From NCBI RefSeq assembly GCF_004122145.1, contig NZ_SBKQ01000007.1:124001-188000 (forward strand): a stretch of DNA of 64,000 bases. The letters are read 5' to 3'. The DNA is from Flavobacterium piscinae (lineage in GTDB: Bacteria; Bacteroidota; Bacteroidia; Flavobacteriales; Flavobacteriaceae). Below the pieces are notes generated by a model. It had not been told where the DNA came from. It made no database searches and worked only from the letters and a program-made list of their open reading frames with translations. Each line of letters begins with the position of its first letter. The first letter of the stretch is position 1. Positions 6,582 to 19,219 of this stretch are shown piece after piece. The position numbers and the translations under genes are program-made.

Positions 6582-7712
6582 ATGAAAAAAATATTTGTAT
6601 TACTTGTTACAGCTTCTATATTTATAGCTTGTAATAAATTGGAAGATAATGAATATGTTATTAAAGGAATTGCTGAAGGAATTGAAAATGGTAAATTCAT
6701 CATACTTGAAACCCAAGATGAAACTATGAATTTAAAATCTGTTGATACAACAGTTGTAATGGAAGGAAAATTCGAATTCAAAGGAATTTCAAATGAACCT
6801 GAACTACACTTTTTACAAGTAGAAAACATTCCTGGCAAAGTTATATTTGTTCTTGAAAATGGTGAAATAAATATTTCTATTTTTAAAGACAGTATTAATA
6901 AATCTAAGATTGGTGGAACTTTTAATAACGAACAGTTTGCAAAATATAATTTAGGTCAATTTAAAATTCAGAAAAAAATAGCTGATTTCAGAAGTGTTAA
7001 CAAAGAAAAGATGGAGGCTGCCGTTCAATCAAATGACTCTTTAACAGTGAATGCTCTGAGAGATAATTTTTTACAATTGAAAGAAGAGGAAAAAAATTAT
7101 AATTTTACTTTTTGTGAAGATAACCCTAAGGCTTTCATTTGTGTATTAATGATTCAAAGTATGCTTTATCAGCCGGATGCCGATTTCTTTAGAATTGAAA
7201 AAATTTATAATAATCTTGATAAAAATGTCAAAGATACCAAACCAGGTAAAAGTGTAGGTGAAATGATTATGAATAATTCTGCCGCAGAAATTGGAAAGCA
7301 AGCTCCGGAATTTTCTGCTCCTAATCAGGATGGAAAACTAGTTTCTCTTAAAGAATCGCTAGGTAAAGTAACCATCATCGATTTTTGGGCTTCTTGGTGT
7401 GGTCCATGCCGAAAAGAAAATCCAAATGTGGTGGCTTTGTATAACGAATTTCACGACAAGGGTTTGAACATTATTGGAGTTTCTTTGGATAAAGAAGGTG
7501 ATGAAAAAAAATGGAAAGATGCTATCACTGCAGATAAATTAAATTGGCCTCAAGTATCAAATTTAAAATATTGGAACGAACCAATAGCTAAAAAATATAG
7601 TATAAAAAGCATACCTGCCACATTTATCTTAGATGCTTCTGGAAAAATTGTTGCAAAAGACTTAAGAGGTGACGAATTGAAAGCAAAAGTTATCGAATTA
7701 TTAGGCTCTTAA
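6582..7712 (+). CDS. TlpA/ResA-type disulfide reductase lipoprotein with DUF4369 domain
   Basis: A 376-residue lipoprotein. The signal peptide ends in IFIACNK with the lipidated Cys at about residue 17. Residues ~25-230 form a beta-rich region of the DUF4369 type, followed by an AhpC/TlpA thioredoxin domain that starts at IGKQAPEFSAPN. The active site is WCGPC in FWASWCGPCRKENP (~residues 270-274), and the cis-Pro is in SIPATFIL. Such proteins reduce disulfides in the periplasm, for example on apocytochromes. A terminator follows the stop codon, so the gene is monocistronic. Confidence 0.9.
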   Translation: MKKIFVLLVTASIFIACNKLEDNEYVIKGIAEGIENGKFIILETQDETMNLKSVDTTVVMEGKFEFKGISNEPELHFLQVENIPGKVIFVLENGEINISIFKDSINKSKIGGTFNNEQFAKYNLGQFKIQKKIADFRSVNKEKMEAAVQSNDSLTVNALRDNFLQLKEEEKNYNFTFCEDNPKAFICVLMIQSMLYQPDADFFRIEKIYNNLDKNVKDTKPGKSVGEMIMNNSAAEIGKQAPEFSAPNQDGKLVSLKESLGKVTIIDFWASWCGPCRKENPNVVALYNEFHDKGLNIIGVSLDKEGDEKKWKDAITADKLNWPQVSNLKYWNEPIAKKYSIKSIPATFILDASGKIVAKDLRGDELKAKVIELLGS

Positions 7713-7736
7713 TTCTTTATGAAAAAATATCATATA

Positions 7737-7762
7737 AAATCCCCGAATTGGGGATTTTTTTA
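7737..7762 (+). terminator. Rho-independent terminator after the TlpA-like gene
   Basis: The stem ATCCCC/GGGGAT with loop GAATT is followed by seven T. Confidence 0.85.
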
Positions 7763-7864
7763 TGATACTCATTCCCAAACGCTTATCATATAATTGAAAA
7801 TTATAGCGTAAAAAGGTTTGTACTATGTAAAAACAATTCTATATTTGCAACCGCATAATGCAGG

Positions 7865-7946
7865 GGGGAGATACTCAAGCGGCCAACGAGGGCGGACTGT
7901 AAATCCGCTGATTACATCTTCGCAGGTTCGAATCCTGCTCTCCCCA
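7865..7946 (+). tRNA. tRNA-Tyr (anticodon GTA)
   Basis: The 82-nt class II tRNA has a 7-bp acceptor stem GGGGAGA/TCTCCCC, the anticodon GTA inside GACTGTAAATC, a long variable arm and a T-arm GCAGG-TTCGAAT-CCTGC. The discriminator base is A and CCA is not encoded. A long hairpin follows directly. Confidence 0.96.
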
Positions 7947-8008
7947 CAAAACAAAAATCCCTGACACGTCAAAAGTTTACTTTTGTAAGTGTCGGGATTT
8001 TTGTTTTG
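7947..8008 (+). terminator. Long hairpin terminator after tRNA-Tyr
   Basis: The left arm 7947-7967 (CAAAACAAAAATCCCTGACAC without one bulged T) pairs with the right arm 7989-8008. The loop holds a second small inverted repeat, AAAAGT-tt-ACTTTT. The right arm carries the T-rich tract. This same right arm is reproduced in each unit of the tandem array that follows. Confidence 0.75.
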
Positions 8009-8425
8009 GGTAAGGTTTCCTCCTCTCAGGCTCACCGAAGGTAATCCTTTCTCGCCAGCAGATAACATTCTATGGAATACTAAGAAACCTTACTACAAAT
8101 TTGAATTTAAAATAAAGAAACTCTCATTTGTAAGTGTCGGGGATTTTTGTTTTGGGTATGGTTTCCTCCTCTCAGGTTCACCGAAGGTAATCCTTTCTCG
8201 CCAGCAGATAACATTCTATGGAATACTAAGAAACCTTACTACAAATTTGAATTTAAAATAAAGAAACTCTCTTTTGTAAGTTTCGGGGATTTTTGTTTTG
8301 GGTAAGGTTTCCTCCTCTCAGGCTCACCGAAGGTAATCCTTTCTCGCCAGCAGATAACATTCTATGGAATACTAAGAAACCTTACTACAAATTTAAATAA
8401 AAATAAAGAAACTCGCTTTTGTAAG
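7980..8425. repeat. Tandem array of three ~146-bp units downstream of tRNA-Tyr
   Basis: Three nearly identical units begin at 7980, 8125 and 8271 (periods 145 and 146 bp), and a short fourth remnant begins at 8416. Each unit holds the right arm of the tRNA-Tyr terminator, a segment bounded by the 10-bp inverted repeat GTAAGGTTTC/GAAACCTTAC, and an AT-rich tail. No credible coding frame is seen; short frames across the array merely follow the repeat. The 7713-8500 stretch otherwise contains only the tRNA and terminators. Confidence 0.9.
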
Positions 8426-8446
8426 AATTGGGAATTTGTTGGATAA

Positions 8447-8482
8447 AAAAAGCCCATCGATTTAATCGTGGGCCTCTATTTT
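8447..8482. terminator. Terminator hairpin 3' of guaB
   Basis: GCCCA-CGATT pairs with AATCG-TGGGC (one bulged T). A-rich sequence lies on the left, so transcripts from guaB on the minus strand would end in a T run. T-rich sequence on the right also allows plus-strand use. Confidence 0.7.
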
Positions 8483-8500
8483 TTATTAATGACAAAAAAA

Positions 8501-9973
8501 CTACCTCGAATAATTCGGAGCCTCTTTCGTAATTGTTACATTATGTGGATGGCTTTCCCCTATTCCGCTGGCTGTAATTCGCACAAATTTTCCGGCTTCT
8601 TGTAGCGTCGGAATATCTTTTGCACCGCAATAACCCATTCCGGCACGAAGTCCGCCAATGAATTGTTGCATACTTTCGTTTAATTCGCCTTTGTATGGAA
8701 CTCGGCCCACAATTCCTTCCGGAACCAACTTCTTCACATCATCTTCCACATCTTGAAAATAGCGATCTTTTGAACCTTCTTGCATCGCTTCCACCGAACC
8801 CATTCCGCGGTATGATTTGAATTTTCTTCCTTCAAATATGATGGTTTCACCCGGTGATTCTTTCGTTCCGGCTAATAATGAACCTAACATCACACAATCA
8901 GCTCCGGCAGCAATTGCTTTTGGAATATCTCCCGTATAACGTATTCCTCCATCTGCAATAACAGGAACCCCACTACCCTTAATGGCGGCTGCCACTTCCA
9001 ACACCGCAGAAAACTGTGGAAATCCAACTCCGGCAACCACTCGTGTTGTACAAATGGAACCGGGACCAATACCCACTTTCACCGCATCGGCTCCGTTTTC
9101 TACTAGATATAATGCCGCTTCTGGTGTAGCGATATTTCCAACCACCACATCCAAATCAGGAAATTTGGCTTTCACTTGTTTTAAAACCGTTACAACGCCT
9201 TGCGTATGTCCGTGAGCTGTGTCGATTATGACAGCATCCACTCCGGCATTCACCAAAGCGGTGGCACGTTCTATTGCATCTGCTGTTACGCCAAGAGCGG
9301 CAGCCACACGTAAACGACCAAATTTATCTTTATTCGCAATTGGTTTTTGTGTCAGTTTTGTAATATCCCGAAAGGTAATTAACCCCACCAATTTATAATT
9401 TTTATCAATCACCGGAAGTTTTTCAATCTTATTTTCTTGCAAAATTCCTTCCGCTTGTTGTAAAGTTGTTCCTTCTTCGGCAGTAATTAAATTTTCTGAA
9501 GTCATCACTTCTAAAATAGAACGGGAATTTAATTTTTCAAATCGCAAATCACGGTTGGTTACAATACCTTTTAAAATTCCGTTTTCATCTACAATTGGAA
9601 TTCCGCCAATGCTAAATTCACGCATCGCTGCTTTTGCATCGCCAACGGTTGCTGTTAAAGGTAGGGTAACAGGATCCAATATCATTCCGGCTTCTGCCCT
9701 TTTCACTTTTCGCACTTTAGCGGCTTGTTGATCGATCGACATATTTTTATGCAAAACACCAATGCCGCCTTCTTGAGCCATCGCAATCGCCATTGAACTT
9801 TCAGTTACGGTATCCATTGCAGCTGAGGCAATTGGAACATTCAGCGTTATATTTCGTGAAAATTTAGATTGAATACTTACTTCGCGGGGTAAAACTTCAG
9901 AGTAGTTGGGAATCAGCAGAACATCATCGTAGGTTAATCCTTCACCGATGATTTTTGTTGTGTGTGCTTTCAT
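8501..9973 (-). CDS. guaB: Inosine-5'-monophosphate dehydrogenase
   Basis: The 490-residue enzyme oxidises IMP to XMP with NAD+, the committed step of GTP synthesis. The catalytic barrel is interrupted at about residues 96-210 by two CBS domains. The catalytic Cys308 lies in GSICTTR, and the flap motif RYF follows in GSKDRYFQD. The length and the start [20 protein letters not shown] are typical of the family. It is monocistronic, with a terminator downstream and a TATATTTG -7 element at 10008-10001. Confidence 0.98.
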   Translation of the reverse strand: MKAHTTKIIGEGLTYDDVLLIPNYSEVLPREVSIQSKFSRNITLNVPIASAAMDTVTESSMAIAMAQEGGIGVLHKNMSIDQQAAKVRKVKRAEAGMILDPVTLPLTATVGDAKAAMREFSIGGIPIVDENGILKGIVTNRDLRFEKLNSRSILEVMTSENLITAEEGTTLQQAEGILQENKIEKLPVIDKNYKLVGLITFRDITKLTQKPIANKDKFGRLRVAAALGVTADAIERATALVNAGVDAVIIDTAHGHTQGVVTVLKQVKAKFPDLDVVVGNIATPEAALYLVENGADAVKVGIGPGSICTTRVVAGVGFPQFSAVLEVAAAIKGSGVPVIADGGIRYTGDIPKAIAAGADCVMLGSLLAGTKESPGETIIFEGRKFKSYRGMGSVEAMQEGSKDRYFQDVEDDVKKLVPEGIVGRVPYKGELNESMQQFIGGLRAGMGYCGAKDIPTLQEAGKFVRITASGIGESHPHNVTITKEAPNYSR

Positions 9974-10000
9974 GGTTGCAATTTGTAGTTAAATTGCGTG

Positions 10001-10008
10001 CAAATATA
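10001..10008 (-). promoter_or_regulatory. -7 promoter element of guaB
   Basis: TATATTTG on the minus strand fits TAnnTTTG, 27 bp before the guaB ATG. A TTTG lies 15 bp further upstream, slightly closer than the usual -33 spacing. Confidence 0.5.
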
Positions 10009-10037
10009 CAAAATTTAACGATACAAATTACGTTGAA

Positions 10038-13411
<3,374 letters not shown>

Positions 13412-13629
13412 TATTTCTGAGTTGCTGAGATTCTGAGTTGCTGAGTTGCTGAGAAACTGAGAAGCTTAGTTTTTTTTAATTATTCATAATTTTTTATGAG
13501 ATCCCTCCTGCGTCGGGATGACAAGATCGCGGAATATAATGCGGTAAAATTCTACCTAATTCACATTTATACCTATTACATTTATACAACCTACCCACTG
13601 AAAACTGAGACTGAGACTGAAAACAGCAC
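13412..13629. repeat. Intergenic low-complexity and palindromic repeat region
   Basis: The segment 13417-13465 repeats TTGCTGAG/TTCTGAG words. At 13499-13517 ATCCC-N9-GGGAT forms a small palindrome in a block resembling dispersed flavobacterial repeats. The segment 13600-13621 repeats CTGAGA. No coding frame is supported. Confidence 0.6.
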
Positions 13630-15954
13630 CTATCCAATCACATCCAACTTCGCAAACCGAAGTAACAACTTCTTAATCCCACCCACATCAAATTTAATTT
13701 CTGCTTTTTTATCGGCTCCAACTCCTTCGAGATTTAACACTTGTCCTTTACCGAATCGTTCGTGCATCACGATATTACCGGGAACTAAACCGTAATCAAA
13801 CAAATTATTCCCAGACGGAGCATTACCGGATACGGGTTTTAATTTTCGTATTGTAGATGTCGGTTCTTCTCCATATCGTTTTGGTGGCGTTCCGTTGGTT
13901 GGTTTTGCCAAACGCAGTTTGGATTTATCCACATCACCAAAAATATCGTTGTCTATCATGGGTTTGTAGCGATAACCGGTTTCTAACGGACTAATATATT
14001 CCAAATATTGATCATCAATTTCTTCGATAAAACGAGAAGGTTCGCTGTCCATTAATTTTCCCCATCGGTAACGCGATTGAGCATAAGTCAAATAAGCTTG
14101 GTGTTCGGCACGAGTTAATGCAACGTAGAACAATCGGCGTTCTTCTTCCAATTCGCTTCGCGTGTTTAAACTCATCGCACTCGGAAACAAATCTTCTTCC
14201 ATACCTACAATAAAAACGGTTGGGAATTCTAATCCTTTTGCTAAGTGAATGGTCATTAAAGCCACCCGGTCATCATCACCGGTGTCTTTGTCTAAATCGG
14301 TGGCTAAGGCAACATCCTCTAAAAATTCGGATAAAGCTCCACGAGCTCCGTCAATTTCTTTTTGTCCTTCAATGAAATCTTTGATCCCGTTGAGCAATTC
14401 TTCAATATTTTCAATTCTAGCAATTCCTTCCGGTGTTCCATCTTTTTTGAGTTCTTGTACCAATCCGGTTTTTTTGGTCACGTGTTCTGCCAGAAAAAAA
14501 GCATCTTGGGTTTCATTGATGACTTGAAAACTTTTGATCATCATCACAAAATCTTCCAGCTTTTGTTTTGTCCCTGAATTAAGTTTGAGGTCAATTTTAT
14601 CAATATTTTCCATCACTTCAAAAATGGAACGTTTGTAATGATTGGCAGCGACGGTTAATTTTTCAACAGTACTGTCGCCAATTCCACGAGCAGGATAATT
14701 GATGACACGAACTAACGCTTCTTCGTCTTTTGGATTGATCACCAAACGCAAATAACACAACACATCTTTTATTTCTTTGCGTTGATAAAAAGATAATCCG
14801 CCGTAAATTCGGTAGGGAATGTCACGTTTTCGCAACGCATCTTCCATCGCACGGGATTGAGCATTGGTTCGATATAAAATAGCGAACTCACCATTTTTCA
14901 TTTGGTTTCGCATTTTTTCATCAAAGATGGTGGAAGCTACGAATCGACCTTCTTCTCCATCGGTAATACTGCGATTGACTTTTATTTTTGGACCGTCTTG
15001 GTTGTGTGTCCAAACGACTTTGTCGAGTTTGGTTTTATTTTTATCGATGATGGAATTGGCTGCTTGCACAATATTTTTGGTCGAACGGTAATTTTGTTCT
15101 AAACGAAAGGTTTGCACATCAGCATAATCTTTTTGGAAACTTAAAATATTATTGATGTTCGCACCTCGAAACGCATAAATACTTTGAGCGTCATCACCTA
15201 CTACACAAATATTTTGAAAACGGTCAGACAAAGCACGAACAATCAAATATTGCGAATGATTTGTATCTTGGTACTCATCCACCAAAATATAACGAAAACG
15301 GTCTTGGTATTTGGCTAACACATCCGGAAATCGGCTTAATAGTTCATTGGTTTTGAGTAATAAATCATCAAAATCCATTGCTCCCGATTTGAAACAACGC
15401 TCCACATAATTATTATAAATTTCACCTAGTCGTGGTTTTTTGCTCATCGCATCTTGCTCCATTAATTCCGGATTATTGAAATATGCTTTTACAGTAATTA
15501 ATGAATTTTTATAGGATGAAATTCGGCTAAAAACTTGTTTTGGTTTGTAAATATCTTTGTCGAGTTGCATTTCTTTGATGATGGCTCCGATAAGGCGAAC
15601 ACTATCTTGAGCATCATAAATGGTAAAGTTGCTTGGGTAACCTAATCGTTCCGCTTCGATGCGAAGAATTTTAGCAAAAACCGAGTGAAATGTTCCCATC
15701 CAAAGATTTTTGGCTTCGTTGCTCCCCACGATATCGGAAATCCGTTTCTTCATTTCTCGAGCGGCTTTGTTGGTAAATGTGAGCGATAAAATGTTGAACG
15801 CATCAACTCCAAGGCTCATTAAATAGGCAATTCGCATGGTGAGCACACGTGTTTTTCCGGAACCGGCACCGGCAATCACAATCATTGGTCCGTCTTTTTG
15901 TAGCACGGGTGCACGTTGAGCTTCGTTGAGTTGATTTATATATTCTTGTATCAT
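13630..15954 (-). CDS. UvrD/PcrA/Rep-type superfamily I DNA helicase
   Basis: A 774-residue ATP-dependent 3'-5' helicase used in repair and replication restart. The Walker A motif is AGAGSGKT (about residues 29-36), and motif II is LVDEYQDTN. Further motifs include GDDAQSIYAFRGA, LEQNYRS and, late in the protein, VALMTIHLAKGLEFP and LFYVALTRA. The C-terminus carries a Tudor-like fold (VMHERFGKGQVLNLEG), as in PcrA/UvrD. The ATG at 15954 is chosen; the longer frame starts at TTG 15966. A -7 element TATTTTTG lies at 15978-15971. The exact paralogue (PcrA, UvrD or Rep) is not settled. Confidence 0.93.
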   Translation of the reverse strand: MIQEYINQLNEAQRAPVLQKDGPMIVIAGAGSGKTRVLTMRIAYLMSLGVDAFNILSLTFTNKAAREMKKRISDIVGSNEAKNLWMGTFHSVFAKILRIEAERLGYPSNFTIYDAQDSVRLIGAIIKEMQLDKDIYKPKQVFSRISSYKNSLITVKAYFNNPELMEQDAMSKKPRLGEIYNNYVERCFKSGAMDFDDLLLKTNELLSRFPDVLAKYQDRFRYILVDEYQDTNHSQYLIVRALSDRFQNICVVGDDAQSIYAFRGANINNILSFQKDYADVQTFRLEQNYRSTKNIVQAANSIIDKNKTKLDKVVWTHNQDGPKIKVNRSITDGEEGRFVASTIFDEKMRNQMKNGEFAILYRTNAQSRAMEDALRKRDIPYRIYGGLSFYQRKEIKDVLCYLRLVINPKDEEALVRVINYPARGIGDSTVEKLTVAANHYKRSIFEVMENIDKIDLKLNSGTKQKLEDFVMMIKSFQVINETQDAFFLAEHVTKKTGLVQELKKDGTPEGIARIENIEELLNGIKDFIEGQKEIDGARGALSEFLEDVALATDLDKDTGDDDRVALMTIHLAKGLEFPTVFIVGMEEDLFPSAMSLNTRSELEEERRLFYVALTRAEHQAYLTYAQSRYRWGKLMDSEPSRFIEEIDDQYLEYISPLETGYRYKPMIDNDIFGDVDKSKLRLAKPTNGTPPKRYGEEPTSTIRKLKPVSGNAPSGNNLFDYGLVPGNIVMHERFGKGQVLNLEGVGADKKAEIKFDVGGIKKLLLRFAKLDVIG

Positions 15955-15970
15955 AGTTTTTAGCAAAGTT

Positions 15971-16041
15971 CAAAAATAAGCTTACTTCTGATTTATTACA
16001 ATTAAAATTGTAACGAATTATCAACTAAAATTCTATTTTTG
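15971..16041. promoter_or_regulatory. Divergent promoter pair around an 18-bp palindrome
   Basis: The perfect palindrome TTACAATT-AA-AATTGTAA lies at 15996-16013. Leftward (helicase), TTG in the palindrome and TATTTTTG at 15978-15971 are spaced 20 bp. Rightward (16177 gene), TTG in the palindrome and TATTTTTG at 16034-16041 are spaced 23 bp. Both fit the flavobacterial promoter TTG-N17-23-TAnnTTTG, so the palindrome supplies the -33 element to both directions. Confidence 0.6.
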
Positions 16042-16076
16042 CAGTAAACGTTTTAAGATAACTAAAATTTGATTTA

Positions 16077-16123
16077 ACCATATAAGTCATGTAAGCATTT
16101 AAAACTTATATGACTTATATGGT
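16077..16123 (+). repeat. Strong stem-loop in the leader of the 16177 gene
   Basis: A 19-bp stem starting ACCATATAAGTCAT pairs with 16105-16123 with a single G-T pair and a 9-nt loop. It lies between the predicted promoter (16034-16041) and the ATG at 16177. There is no T run, so it is not a classic terminator. It resembles dispersed palindromic repeats of flavobacteria. Confidence 0.65.
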
Positions 16124-16176
16124 AAAAAAAGTTAAAGTAAGTTTGAATGTAGCTCCAAATTAAAAAACTCATAAAT

Positions 16177-16701
16177 ATGGAATCAATTAAATGGATTGAA
16201 CTTTTATCGTATACTTTGCCGGCGATTATTACCGGTGTGGTGGCGTATTCATTTTTTCATTTGCATCATAAAGGTCTGGAAGACAGACGCAAACATTTGA
16301 TGCGAAAGGCGTTGCAAAAAGAGTCGTTACCGATTCGTTTACAAGCGTATGAGCGAATGGTTTTGTATTTGGAACGGATAAATCCGGCGAAATTGTTGAT
16401 TCGTGTGGCACCGTATTCAGATGATAAAAATGCCTATGAAAACTTATTGATTCAGCAAATTGAGCAGGAATTTGAGCATAATTTGACGCAACAAATTTAT
16501 ATTACTGAGGAGTGTTGGACGGTGATTACGACGGCGAAAAACACCATCATTCAATCGATTAGAAAATCGAATATGAGTGATCGTGTGGATACTTCGCACA
16601 AATTGAGAGAAGTGATTTTAAGTGATTTATTAGACAAGCAATCACCTAGTTATGTGGCCGTTAGCTATTTGAAATTTGAGGTGATTCAGATGATGAGTTA
16701 G
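16177..16701 (+). CDS. Membrane-anchored protein of unknown function (DUF7935-like)
   Basis: A 174-residue protein with one N-terminal membrane helix (LLSYTLPAIITGVVAYSFF), then a charged, probably helical cytoplasmic part (RRKHLMRKALQKESLPIRLQ, then AYERMVLYLERI). It matches a conserved Bacteroidota family of unknown function. No enzymatic motif was seen. The leader is about 130 nt and contains a 19-bp stem-loop. Its last four bases overlap the convergent aminopeptidase gene. Confidence 0.75.
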   Translation: MESIKWIELLSYTLPAIITGVVAYSFFHLHHKGLEDRRKHLMRKALQKESLPIRLQAYERMVLYLERINPAKLLIRVAPYSDDKNAYENLLIQQIEQEFEHNLTQQIYITEECWTVITTAKNTIIQSIRKSNMSDRVDTSHKLREVILSDLLDKQSPSYVAVSYLKFEVIQMMS

Positions 16702-18770
16702 TTTTCGAGTAAACGATTCAACTGATTTTGCTCGGCGGAACTTAATGTCGGCAACATCTCCTGAAAAAACTTTTTGTGTCGCTCGGTTTTGATTAATTCC
16801 CGAATTTGATTGCGGGCAAAAAGGGTAAATTGCCATTTGTGATGCGTGGTAGCATTCACCAAATTTCGAAGAATATTTTGGTCATTTGGATTTAGGTAAA
16901 GTAAGTTGGTCAATGCATTTTGACGAATGGAACTTTCGTATTTTGAGGAAGAAAAATCAAATAATTCGTCATAAAACTTTACTTTATTTAAAACTTCGTA
17001 ACCTTCTGATAATAAAGCTAATGTTAACCAAAGTATTCGCAAGTTTTTGTCGTTAAACCCAATCCAATCTTTTGATAAATTAAGGTAATGTTCTTGTCGT
17101 TCAGGAAATAATCTCCATAGTGTTCCTAATGCGATTTCTTTGGTAATGTAAGAATCATCGTTGAGCAAGGTTTCGTATTCCGACTGAAAATTGCGTGGGA
17201 TTTCGACCATAATGCGAGAAACAGCCTGACGAACTTTGATGCTTTTGGATGCCAAAGAGAGGTTTAGCAATTGTTCCTTTTCTTCAAACGGTATTTCTGC
17301 TAATTGAAAAATCACTTCTTCTTTGATAGGATAGAAATCGTCGCTTTTTAAAATGGTTTCAAATAACTCCTTTTTTTCTTCAAAGGGTTTTGACTGTTGT
17401 TGAACCAAGTTTAAATACAATTTCATGAAGCTGTTTTTCTTAAGCAAATCAAGAGCTTGATTGACTTCAAAACCAGGTTTTTCAAGCCAATTTTGTTGAA
17501 AAGTGGTTGTGTTAAAATTGGAAACGGCATTGACTTCTTTTAGAAAATTGGTGGTGTTTACATTTTTAAAACCATATTTTTTCAGGTAATTTTTGACTGC
17601 TTTTTGAAAGTTTTCCGGTCCAATGTTTTCCCGTAAATAATGCAAAGCCCAAGCTCCTTTTTGGTAAAATGTGAGCGAACTGGCTTTTTCGTTCAGCAAT
17701 GGAATCGTATCCGTTTTGGAAGCTTGTTGCAAACGCTCGGCCATTTCATACAATTCCCATTGAAAATAATCGTCGCCAAAGAGTTCTTTTTCGGCCAACA
17801 AAGCATAGTAAGTAGCGAATCCTTCCTGCAACCAATGGTGTTTTCCGGTTTCGGCGGTGATGAGATTGCCAAACCATTGGTGAGCCAACTCATGAGCATT
17901 TACGTTGATGTAGGTTTTGTCATTAAAACCAATTTCATTCACCACAAAATCTTGTGAAAAAATGGTGGAAGTGGTGTTTTCCATACCGGAATACAAAAAA
18001 TCACGAACGGGAACTTGTCGGTAAATTCCCCATGGATACTTCACGCCTATTTCTTGTTCAAAAAAATCAAAAATTTGAGTGGTGTATTTGTAGGTTGTTT
18101 CAAATTTGTTGGCATCCTTTTGATCTAAATATAATTCTAATGGCGTTCCCGATTTGGTTTTGGCGGTTTGTTTAGTAAATTTTCCGATGGCCATCATTAC
18201 TAAATAGGACGACATTGGCTTTTTCATTTGATAATGCCAAATCTTATTCGGATTTGATTGTGGAGGATAAATCGTTGTACCGTCTAGTTTTCCATTTGAA
18301 AGGACTTCAAATGATGAATCAAATTCAATAGATAAATTAAAGACAACTTTCTCATTCACATCATCAAAACTGGGCAACCAATGACTGGTATATTTGCCTT
18401 GACCTTGTGTCCAAATTTGTAAATTTTCGCCTTCTCCAATAAAATAAAGTGTTTGTTTGGGATTGGCTTTGTAGTAAAAAGTCAGCGTGTTTTTTCCTTT
18501 TTTAAAACCTTCGAATAATTGTAATGCTTTGGTTGTATTTTTAAAATTTACTGATTTACCGTTGATTTTTATGTTAGAAAAATCCATTCGAATAGCATCT
18601 ATAGCAATAGTATCGATGGATGACAAAACTTCAAATTCATAGTTTACTTCCCCTGAAATTGATTTCTCAATTGAATTTGGAAGTAAGGTGGCGTGTACCG
18701 TTTTGAAATCAACTTTTTGTGATTGTTGAGCGAATGTTATAGTATAAAAAAAAATAAATAGAAATCGCAT
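16698..18770 (-). CDS. M1-family zinc metallopeptidase (aminopeptidase)
   Basis: A 690-residue secreted aminopeptidase. It has a short signal peptide ending near TFAQQ, a beta-rich N-terminal domain, the substrate-binding GMEN motif at residues 262-265, the zinc site HELAH at 293-297 with the third ligand Glu316 (QEGFATYY), and a C-terminal helical-repeat region. All M1 hallmarks are intact. It probably acts in the periplasm to trim peptides. It converges with the 16177 gene and overlaps it by 4 bp. Confidence 0.93.
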   Translation of the reverse strand: MRFLFIFFYTITFAQQSQKVDFKTVHATLLPNSIEKSISGEVNYEFEVLSSIDTIAIDAIRMDFSNIKINGKSVNFKNTTKALQLFEGFKKGKNTLTFYYKANPKQTLYFIGEGENLQIWTQGQGKYTSHWLPSFDDVNEKVVFNLSIEFDSSFEVLSNGKLDGTTIYPPQSNPNKIWHYQMKKPMSSYLVMMAIGKFTKQTAKTKSGTPLELYLDQKDANKFETTYKYTTQIFDFFEQEIGVKYPWGIYRQVPVRDFLYSGMENTTSTIFSQDFVVNEIGFNDKTYINVNAHELAHQWFGNLITAETGKHHWLQEGFATYYALLAEKELFGDDYFQWELYEMAERLQQASKTDTIPLLNEKASSLTFYQKGAWALHYLRENIGPENFQKAVKNYLKKYGFKNVNTTNFLKEVNAVSNFNTTTFQQNWLEKPGFEVNQALDLLKKNSFMKLYLNLVQQQSKPFEEKKELFETILKSDDFYPIKEEVIFQLAEIPFEEKEQLLNLSLASKSIKVRQAVSRIMVEIPRNFQSEYETLLNDDSYITKEIALGTLWRLFPERQEHYLNLSKDWIGFNDKNLRILWLTLALLSEGYEVLNKVKFYDELFDFSSSKYESSIRQNALTNLLYLNPNDQNILRNLVNATTHHKWQFTLFARNQIRELIKTERHKKFFQEMLPTLSSAEQNQLNRLLEN

Positions 18771-18863
18771 GAATATTCTAAAAAATTATCCAAAGATACA
18801 TAGTTTCAATTTGATGAGTTAGTGCTTATAGAATTTTTCTAATTTAAATTTATCCATTAAAAA

Positions 18864-18892
18864 AAACACCAACCGGCACAGTTGGTGTTTTA
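18864..18892 (-). terminator. Terminator hairpin downstream of the 18915 gene
   Basis: AACACCAAC pairs with GTTGGTGTT (9 bp, 7-nt loop), flanked by A-rich and T-rich tracts. It can terminate the minus-strand gene pair at 18915-19513. Confidence 0.8.
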
Positions 18893-18914
18893 ACTTAACA
18901 AACTAACTAGAGAT

Positions 18915-19208
18915 CTATTGCGAATAATAGATTCTTCTTATTGGTATAACAGCATCTTGTTTCAAAATCACTTTGTCGTCTGTAATTCCCCAAATGGTAG
19001 TATCTACTACACGTTTTGCTAAATCATCTTCAAAGTATATTTTAGTTTTAATGTGCTCTAAATTGCCGAGTGCCAACGCACGTGAAAGTTCTGCAATTCT
19101 TGCTCTTTTTAATTGTTTATCTTCCAAAACATCTAGTTGTGGAAAATGTAAAGAATGAATTGTTTCTTTCTCGATGGGCTCAAAGAAAGAAGTAGCTGTA
19201 TCTGTCAT
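18915..19208 (-). CDS. Uncharacterised small protein, paralogue A
   Basis: A 97-residue soluble protein with no signal peptide and no recognised family. It shares a clear layout with the equally long protein encoded just upstream: a variable N-terminus, ...ELSRALALGNLEHIKTKIYFED, then a small beta-rich core ending VILKQDAVIPIRRIYY. The two are tandem paralogues separated by 11 bp and probably cotranscribed. The common core G(I/V)T..(K/R)VIL.Q...IPI.RIY suggests a small beta-barrel or SH3-like fold, which is inference. Confidence 0.7.
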   Translation of the reverse strand: MTDTATSFFEPIEKETIHSLHFPQLDVLEDKQLKRARIAELSRALALGNLEHIKTKIYFEDDLAKRVVDTTIWGITDDKVILKQDAVIPIRRIYYSQ

Positions 19209-19219
19209 AAATAGTCTTT

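Noticed and set aside
7823..8261. Open frames of 80-90 codons across the tRNA-Tyr and tandem array
   Set aside because: They run through the tRNA or through the repeat units and repeat their own sequence, so they only reflect the array.
7980..8425. CRISPR array
   Set aside because: Units are contiguous 146-bp tandem copies without variable spacers, and no cas genes are present.
16009..16024. A fourth CRP/FNR site (TGTAAC-GAAT-TATCAA)
   Set aside because: The second half matches only two of six bases, and the position is better explained by the 18-bp palindrome.
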